Positions 58,086 to 64,000 of a stretch of 64,000 nt of DNA are shown here, piece after piece. The first letter of the stretch is position 1; each line of letters opens with the position of its first letter. Position numbers and translations under genes: made by a program. The stretch is taken from contig ML991853.1 of assembly GCA_010094025.1 (NCBI GenBank), forward strand, positions 53,028-117,027, in the 5' to 3' direction. The stretch is from Viridothelium virens (lineage: Eukaryota > Ascomycota > Dothideomycetes > Trypetheliales > Trypetheliaceae). The notes under the pieces were generated by a model. That model worked only from the letters and a program-made list of their open reading frames with translations. It was not told the DNA's origin and did no database searches.

Positions 58086-58941
58086 TCACCTGATTATTGA
58101 GCAGCACATCTTCTTTTTCTTCGACGACTGACGCTTCCGTGGCTGTGAAAGGCCTACAGGACTGCCCGCAATCGGACTAAGAGCAGACTGAGGTGAAGAT
58201 GAAAGGGGAGGGGTGACTATAGCACCGGGTGCCAACTTAGGCCTGTCCGAGCGACATAGTCCCGGTACGAATGGACTATCGTCATCGGTATCGGAGCCGC
58301 TATCTGGCGTAATTTTTCGAGTAGCCTCCCCATATGGAGTCGTGACTCGTATCATCGCGACTATGGTCTATCCATGCCGTACTCATGGTAAGACCGACAA
58401 GCTCCGTCCCAGACGATGCTTCCACGGGCTTCGACGATCGTTGCGGTATTCCCTCATTCGTATTTTCCCCCTCAATATCTACATCCTTAGTCGATGGGCT
58501 GAAAATCGCCGCCAATCTGTGCTGATCATCGCGCTGCGTTGCAGTTACCAAAATGCACCTGTCGTCAACTCCATGGTTCGGCGACAGCCCAGCAGGCTCT
58601 GGGTCAGACATCGCTAGGCTGCGAATGGGCGAGACTAGCCCGCTGTTTTCTGTGATTGTCATGTGCCAATCAGTAAACCCTTTCTGCTTCACGACTTCTT
58701 CTATTGCGGGATGGGGATACGCCGGATTCACAGCATAATATAGCAAATCATCGATGCTGCGGTCTCGTTCTACGATCTACAAACCCATCCGGTCCGGTAC
58801 GCACAGTTGAGTAGATGCAAGCTGTGTTGCATTAGACGATATACTTTCAACGTCTGCCTCAATGTTGGCCCCGAACTCTTCGAGATTGTTCCACTGGTCA
58901 CCGTCAACGCCCACAGCTGGCTCCGAAAACAGGACAGAGGT
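58086..58941 (-). pseudogene. Decayed minus-strand protein gene, family unknown
   Basis: Reading on the minus strand from 58941, the frame gives an acidic FSEPAVGVDGDQWNNLEEF segment, meets a TAG at 58777-58779, then continues in the same frame with ERDRSIDDLLYYAVNPAYPH and a further ~130 codons. Near 58350 the protein-like sequence switches frame and ends in a Ser/Pro-rich, basic tail (QPRKRQSSKKKKMCC) at 58086. One in-frame stop and one frameshift indicate decay. I do not recognise the family. A 5' exon boundary may lie at the TAATAG just above 58941. Confidence 0.45.
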
Positions 58942-59185
58942 CTATTACATCGCGGATCAGTTCGCAATTACTACCACGGGCTCTTAGGATGCATCACCTT
59001 CGTACATAGAGCCGTCGTGATCCCTGCTGCTGCTTACGCATCGTCTTGATGCGTCCTCATCGATTTGAATGAAAGTTCAGGCCGCGTTCTCGACTCTCGT
59101 GGAGGATATCGCTTCGATTTGCGATTGGGAGGCCTAGTGTAGAAAACCAGTGAGTTACGCGCTTTCGAAGGGAATAACGTCGATA

Positions 59186-59576
59186 TTATTTCCATTGCAA
59201 GGGAAGAGCGCAGGCTGTCGCAGCACCTACGGCAGAGGAGGACGAAGAGAAATTTGAGGGATCAGGTAGATCCATGGCTTGTCCTGATCGGTGCCTTATA
59301 TAGATTTGCTGTGCCTGATAGCTGATTGAAGTAATCGTAGATAATCTGGAAGCGCGATCGGTCACGGGGATTTACAGTGACGCCGCCACTATACTTTTGA
59401 TTTTGCGGCCCCCAGTAGTGCAGTGCAAGAGTATTGCTATCAGAAGTCAGGCGACTCGAACCCCACACCGCTTCGCTTGCATTGGTTGAGTCTTTCCGGA
59501 CGATACGGGGCCGGGATCGTTCAACGATCTGAGGTTTCGCTAAACCGCGTGTGATGTACGGTAAATTGGCTACCAA
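59186..59576 (-). pseudogene. Possible coding fragments upstream of the decayed gene
   Basis: A minus frame from 59576 to 59262 and an overlapping short one from the ATG at 59275 to 59186 have protein-like composition (for example HYWGPQNQKYSGGVTVN). They may be 5' exons of the decayed gene at 58086-58941 or a separate fragment. No family recognised. Confidence 0.3.
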
Positions 59577-61438
59577 CCTCGGTCCCAGTTGGCTGCTGCT
59601 TTATGCGCCTCCGTAGGTTGAATTTAGCTGTGGGGTAATAAGACCCTTGTTTTCACCTGTTTACCTCATTGTGGCGTGAAGACGCTAAAAGGTAGCTGCA
59701 GAAGTCAGAATAAATCAGAACAGAATTAAGCTAACATTCTTTATCATTCCATCTACATTTCTGTATCTACTTTTACAAATAAAGAGAAGGACGACTAAGA
59801 TACTCTTCAACTTCATCAGCAATCACCAAAGAGAACAGCGTTGCTTAACGTCACTTGCTTTGCGATGAATGGAAGATGATGTAGATGTTGATATCAATAT
59901 CACTGTAGCTGCTGTTGCTCAACCTACCCCAATCACTACCCCTGCTATTGTCATGCTTACTATCTACAGCCTATCTAAGTATCTTAACCTGATGTTATTG
60001 CAGGCTTCATACTGTCAACACCGCATTCTGGGTAACATTCTGCTTATTACCTGTCGGGGCACCCCCCCCCCTCCCCCACGACAGCAAAACATATGCTTAT
60101 GTTCACTTTTGAAATTGGCACTTCTGGCTCGGTCAGCCTCTACTTGTCAGAAGAGAATGAATAGCGCGAATCTGCATCAAGTATTAGCACAGCGATATTC
60201 TGTGGGCGGAGTCTTCTCCAACGTTTACTACTGGGGAGGTTTAGCAGCCTGATTTGCGACAATATTCAACTCCTCAACAACTCCAAAACGGCAACCACTA
60301 GGCTCTGTCTAGGCCACAGGGATGTAGTTGCACCCCTTGATGTTCAACTGTTTTACCACCTCCCGATAACTCTAATTGGGAAGGCGGTGAGATGGTGGCG
60401 TTGTTACAATAAGTGTTTTATTCGTATCAGCGATAATTACAGCTATTTAATTGGACCATAGCTAGCCCCTGATTCTAGCCAATAAGCTGCACCAATCTCT
60501 GCTAGATCATTTTCAGAATCTATCTATAGATGTTGAATGTTAGGGGGAAGTTGAAGGCTGTCCCATCTCAGGGCTGCTAAACCTCTCTATTGTCGTCCCT
60601 CCCTGTGTGGCAAAAAACCCGGCGTGCCAAAAAAAAAAAAAAATAACAATGGGTGGGTTTGCTATGGTGAATACCGCATAGAAAGTAGAATAAGGCCCCT
60701 ATTACCCCGCACCTTAATTAAAACCTGCGGAGGCATATAAAGCAGTACCAATTTGGCTGAAAATGGTCGCCGATTTACCAGAACATCGAGTTATGGGAGT
60801 GTAGGAGCTTGGTAGCGCTGCCAAATGTAGGGAGCGAAAATAAGAGCAATGTGTCTCAACTGGTATATCTAATGTGAATGAGGCTATCTAGAGTACAAAG
60901 AAACATATAAGTGAGGGACTCTAGTAGTGCGAAATAGTCATTAATCTAAGCTCCCGTATAGTCATCTGTTCCTGTCTTTACACAGAGACCAATTCGGCAT
61001 TTGAGTTTTCTCAGCATTGCCGTTTGAAGAAACACAAAGGTAATCCACCAGGGCATCTATCCTCACTAGAAAACCCAGTGAGTTCGCTATGAAGGGAAAT
61101 GGAAAACCTCACTGGGTAGTGGGTACCCATCCTACTATTAGAATGAGATCGAACCTCATTCCATTTTATTAGGTTTTAAGTAGAACCTCTTTTCGTCACA
61201 TTCGACTAAGTTCCGCTGAACCTCCTCATCTACTTCGAACTAACCGCCGATTGTAGCAAAGAGAAGTTCATAAAAGGCTCTGAATCCAGTTCGCGACCTT
61301 ATTCTTATGGCTTACTTAAACAAAATGTCCTGATTTTGTTATGAGCCTATACCCCCTGGTACAAGCGCAGCTTGTAGCAGGTACGTAGGAGGGTCTCAGG
61401 AGTTTTCACGTAGGAGCGGAGTGTCAAGGATCCAATAA
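59577..61438. other. Accessory-region spacer with homopolymers
   Basis: Holds a C-run (60062-60071) and an A-run (60629-60643). A 7-bp perfect inverted repeat GAATGAG/CTCATTC lies near 61150-61172. The frame at 59869-60252 has no recognisable feature. No intact gene. Confidence 0.4.
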
Positions 61439-61836
61439 TGTAAGAAGGGTCACTAAGCTTTGAACCACTTAGTAATGAATAAGGACTGGTTTAATTTGGC
61501 TTATAACTAACTGTAGGTATAGTTTTGGTATGATAATAAAATGCGAGGAAGTTAGTTAAGCTGATTCCCTCTTACATATATATACTTGTGATTTTCCTGA
61601 TCACAGCTGTTTTCCCTCTGATCAGATTTTTACTAATCTTGGGTTAATTATTACTAATTAGTGTAACAACCTATAATCTATGGGTGATCACCTTAGATTG
61701 CTCTATCCTAATTTATAGCTTATTATTATTAATTAGTTATGTGACCTTTACTTATTACAACCTATTTATAAAACACTTGCAGTAAGTATAAAGGAGATGG
61801 TGTTCAGCCTTAATGCGGCTGGGTTATAATATTACC
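61439..61836 (-). repeat. Putative LTR of the Gypsy element
   Basis: On the minus strand the segment ends in TTACA (plus TGTAA at 61439) and begins near GTAATATTATAACCCAGCC, i.e. near-terminal inverted TGTAA/TTACA ends if one base has changed. A purine-rich AAAAAGGGGAGAG tract (plus 61837-61849) directly precedes it, as a polypurine tract should. The second LTR is not in the window, so this is inference. Confidence 0.4.
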
Positions 61837-63219
61837 TCTCCCCTTTTTAACTGTCGGCCTAATAATTATTCTGGTGTGGTATATATAATAGCTAATAATG
61901 TGTTTAACTGTTATGGCTTCCGCCCGCATTCCTGCTTCTTCCATACTTTATTATTACTATTTTATTGCTAAACTTTGTAAAGCTTTTATTATAATGCATT
62001 CTTACCGCAATTATGTGTGTTAAAAACTGGACTGCTGCATTAGTCTTAACTCTTAAAGATATTTAGAGTGTGTAAGGAGGAACTGCCCTTATAATTTGGC
62101 CTTTTTTAAGGTTAATTTTAATAAAATTAATTATAAAATAAATTAGGTTTAGGATAAAATAATAGAATTTATAATTAAAATTAATTATTTATAAAAGCAG
62201 TTAAAGTTCTTTTATAAATATTAATAATTTTTAGCTTTTAATAAGACTTAAAATATTTTAAATTTTAAGTCTAAGGAAGGAAAACCTAAGGAGGTTGCTT
62301 TACTTAAGGAGTAAGACCCTTTTTATATTATTCCTAAAATTATATAAGATGTATTAATAAAGGAATTAACCTCTTTTTTTATTAATTTTTAACTTAATTA
62401 AAATTTTTTTAACAATATGTTTTCCTCCTTAAGTTTTAATATTATTATATCTTCTCTTTATATTTAATTAATATAATCCTTATTTTTTAAGTATTTTTTA
62501 AGTTTAGGTATCCTTTTTATTTTATTAAGTATTTTTTACCTTTTTTTTGTAGAATTTTTTTTACTTTAAATTTATATTCCTTTTTTAGCTTATAATTAAA
62601 TATCTCTGCATATAATATATTTTTATCTGCTAACTTTAATAAGGATAAATAAAATATTAGGTGGACTTAAGCATCCTATAGAAAATTTAACTTATAATTA
62701 ACTTTATTTTTTCTTTTTTTAATAATAAATAGATTAACCTTTACTGCATTAAGCTTCTTATAAGGTTTTTTTATTTTTAAATTTTTTGTAAGTAAATATA
62801 CTTTATCCCCCTTTTTTAATTAAGGTTTATTTACTTTTTTATTATTTTAAATTAAACTTTTATTTCTTTTATTAATATTCTTGGCTATTTTATTGTGTAC
62901 TAATTTTATTATTTTTGCATAATCTTTTTTTAGTATTAATATTACCTTAATAGGTACTGGTTAAACCAATAATAGTATATACCTTATTAGCCCTTAAATA
63001 AGTGTGAACTTAGTTATACTGGATTCTTTAGTGTTAATATACAATTATGCTATAAGTAATAATAATACCTAATTATTTTGTAGATTATTAATATAATATT
63101 TTAAGAATTATTTTAGTAATTAATTTATCTATTTAGTTTATTTATTAGTCTCCTTATAATATGCTATTAATAACTTGGTTTTAGTCCCTAAGTTTGCTAT
63201 TAATATTTAAAAGAATTTG

Positions 63220-63620
63220 GCTGTAAACTTTTTATCTCAGTTTAATATTATTAAGATAGGTAATCTAAAGTATAATATTACTCTTTTAAAGAGTATTTAT
63301 ATTATTTCCTTTATCCCATATTTTTTGTTAAATAAAATTAGTATTATATACTTTATCAGTCTGTATACTGTTACATAAATTGCTGTGTAAATTTTTCTGG
63401 TTACTGGGTACTTTAATATAAGTAAGTCTATAATAAAGTCCATTATAATCTGCTCCCAAGGCCTTTTTAATGCTTAAATTGGTTAAATAATACCTTTTTT
63501 TTTAGGTACTATGCTTATTTCTTTTATAATAATTACATTTTACCACATAACTTTGGACTTTCTATTTTATATTATTAAAAATGCAGTTCTAAAATATATT
63601 CCTAAGTGTTTATGCAACTT
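63220..63620 (-). pseudogene. Gypsy integrase remnant
   Basis: The frame contains RPWEQIIMDFIIDL with the first catalytic Asp, then YVTVYRLIKYIILI, LFKRVILYF and N-stop-DKKFTA. The second catalytic Asp follows a TGA where Arg or Trp is normal. In the zinc-binding part the last CxxC reads CNYYKRNK, with Tyr for Cys (TGT to TAT). Both changes are C:G to T:A transitions. Not functional. Confidence 0.75.
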
Positions 63621-64000
63621 TAAGATGTTTATATTATAATTTGTTATAATATCTTTAAATATAATAATTAATTTTATTATTTAGAATTTATAATTTTTAA
63701 GTAATAATAAGGAACTATTTATCCTTATCTTTTAAGATGTTAAAAATTAATCCAAACTCTTAAGAAATGCTTTTAAGAGTGCTGTTATTCTTTTTTTTAA
63801 ATACTACTTAATATACTTTTTTATTTCCTTAATAGTCTTCTTATTAACTTAAAGTGTCTGCTTTTCTGTTTTTTTTTTTTAGTGCGTAATATATAATAAA
63901 CTTATATTATCTAAGGAGTTTTGCCTATCTAACTTATCTTTAATTTAACTGTTTTATTATTATAAATATTAACAGATTCTTATAATTGGTATAAATATTT

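Larger units (their letters stand above)
61439..64000 (-). mobile_element. RIP-like degraded Ty3/Gypsy LTR retrotransposon (chromovirus type), runs off the window
   Basis: From about 62090 the DNA is strikingly AT-rich (visually above three quarters A+T) with CpG almost absent. The minus strand still reads as a Gypsy pol 3' half: integrase zinc-binding region (about 63500-63620), integrase core (about 63220-63465), a GPY-like C-terminal segment with GDKVYLL and KIKKPYKKL (about 62720-62815), a DxxVHxIFYxSLL segment (about 62610-62690) and an EYKFKVKKIL stretch that looks like the start of a chromodomain (about 62549-62584). Many in-frame stops are of the TGG/CGA-to-TAG/TGA kind. Reverse transcriptase and the other LTR would lie beyond 64000. 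The lower boundary is inferred from the LTR-like end at 61439. Confidence 0.75.

Noticed and set aside
61150-61172. tRNA-like B-box (GGTTCGATCTC on the minus strand)
   Set aside because: It is part of a simple inverted repeat; no acceptor stem, D-arm or anticodon arm could be drawn.

Overview
The window reads as nuclear DNA of a filamentous ascomycete (Pezizomycotina). Genes are broken by short introns (about 47-136 nt) with GTRNGT-type donors, CTNAC-like branch sites and AG acceptors. The gene set is typically fungal: MOT1, a Whi5/Nrm1-type regulator, secreted plant-wall enzymes, HET-domain debris, a DUF3435 relic and a Gypsy retrotransposon with AT-driving (RIP-like) decay. I rebuilt the exons by hand; each spliced model keeps one reading frame across its junctions.

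Layout. 1-5.5 kb: two adjacent aminoglycoside-phosphotransferase-like (APH) paralogues, both damaged, then a secreted protein with a probable actin/Hsp70-type ATPase fold. 6.6-18.2 kb: a SLC35F6-like transporter, an F-box-like protein, a Whi5/Nrm1-like cell-cycle regulator, an endopolygalacturonase (GH28) and a GDSL acetylxylan-esterase-like enzyme (CE2 type), with long spacers. 19.8-36.8 kb is a dense housekeeping block: MOT1, an acyl-CoA synthetase, ribosomal protein uL13, a ketol-acid reductoisomerase-like enzyme, a divergent methyltransferase-like gene and a GH31 glycosidase. 38.8-51.5 kb: two small secreted cysteine-rich proteins, about 6 kb with no intact gene, a 1166-residue cell-surface protein and a convergent secreted protein.

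51.6-64 kb is an accessory compartment. It holds a broken DUF3435 (tyrosine recombinase/Starship captain-like) relic, a broken HET-domain gene, one intact gene of a fungal accessory family with a PD-(D/E)XK nuclease signature (probably DUF7924), a decayed minus-strand gene, and a very AT-rich chromovirus-type Ty3/Gypsy element that runs off the right edge.

No operons exist here. Plausible functional links are the plant cell-wall enzymes (GH28, CE2 type) and the mobile-element/allorecognition material at the right end. No tRNA, rRNA or CRISPR array was found.
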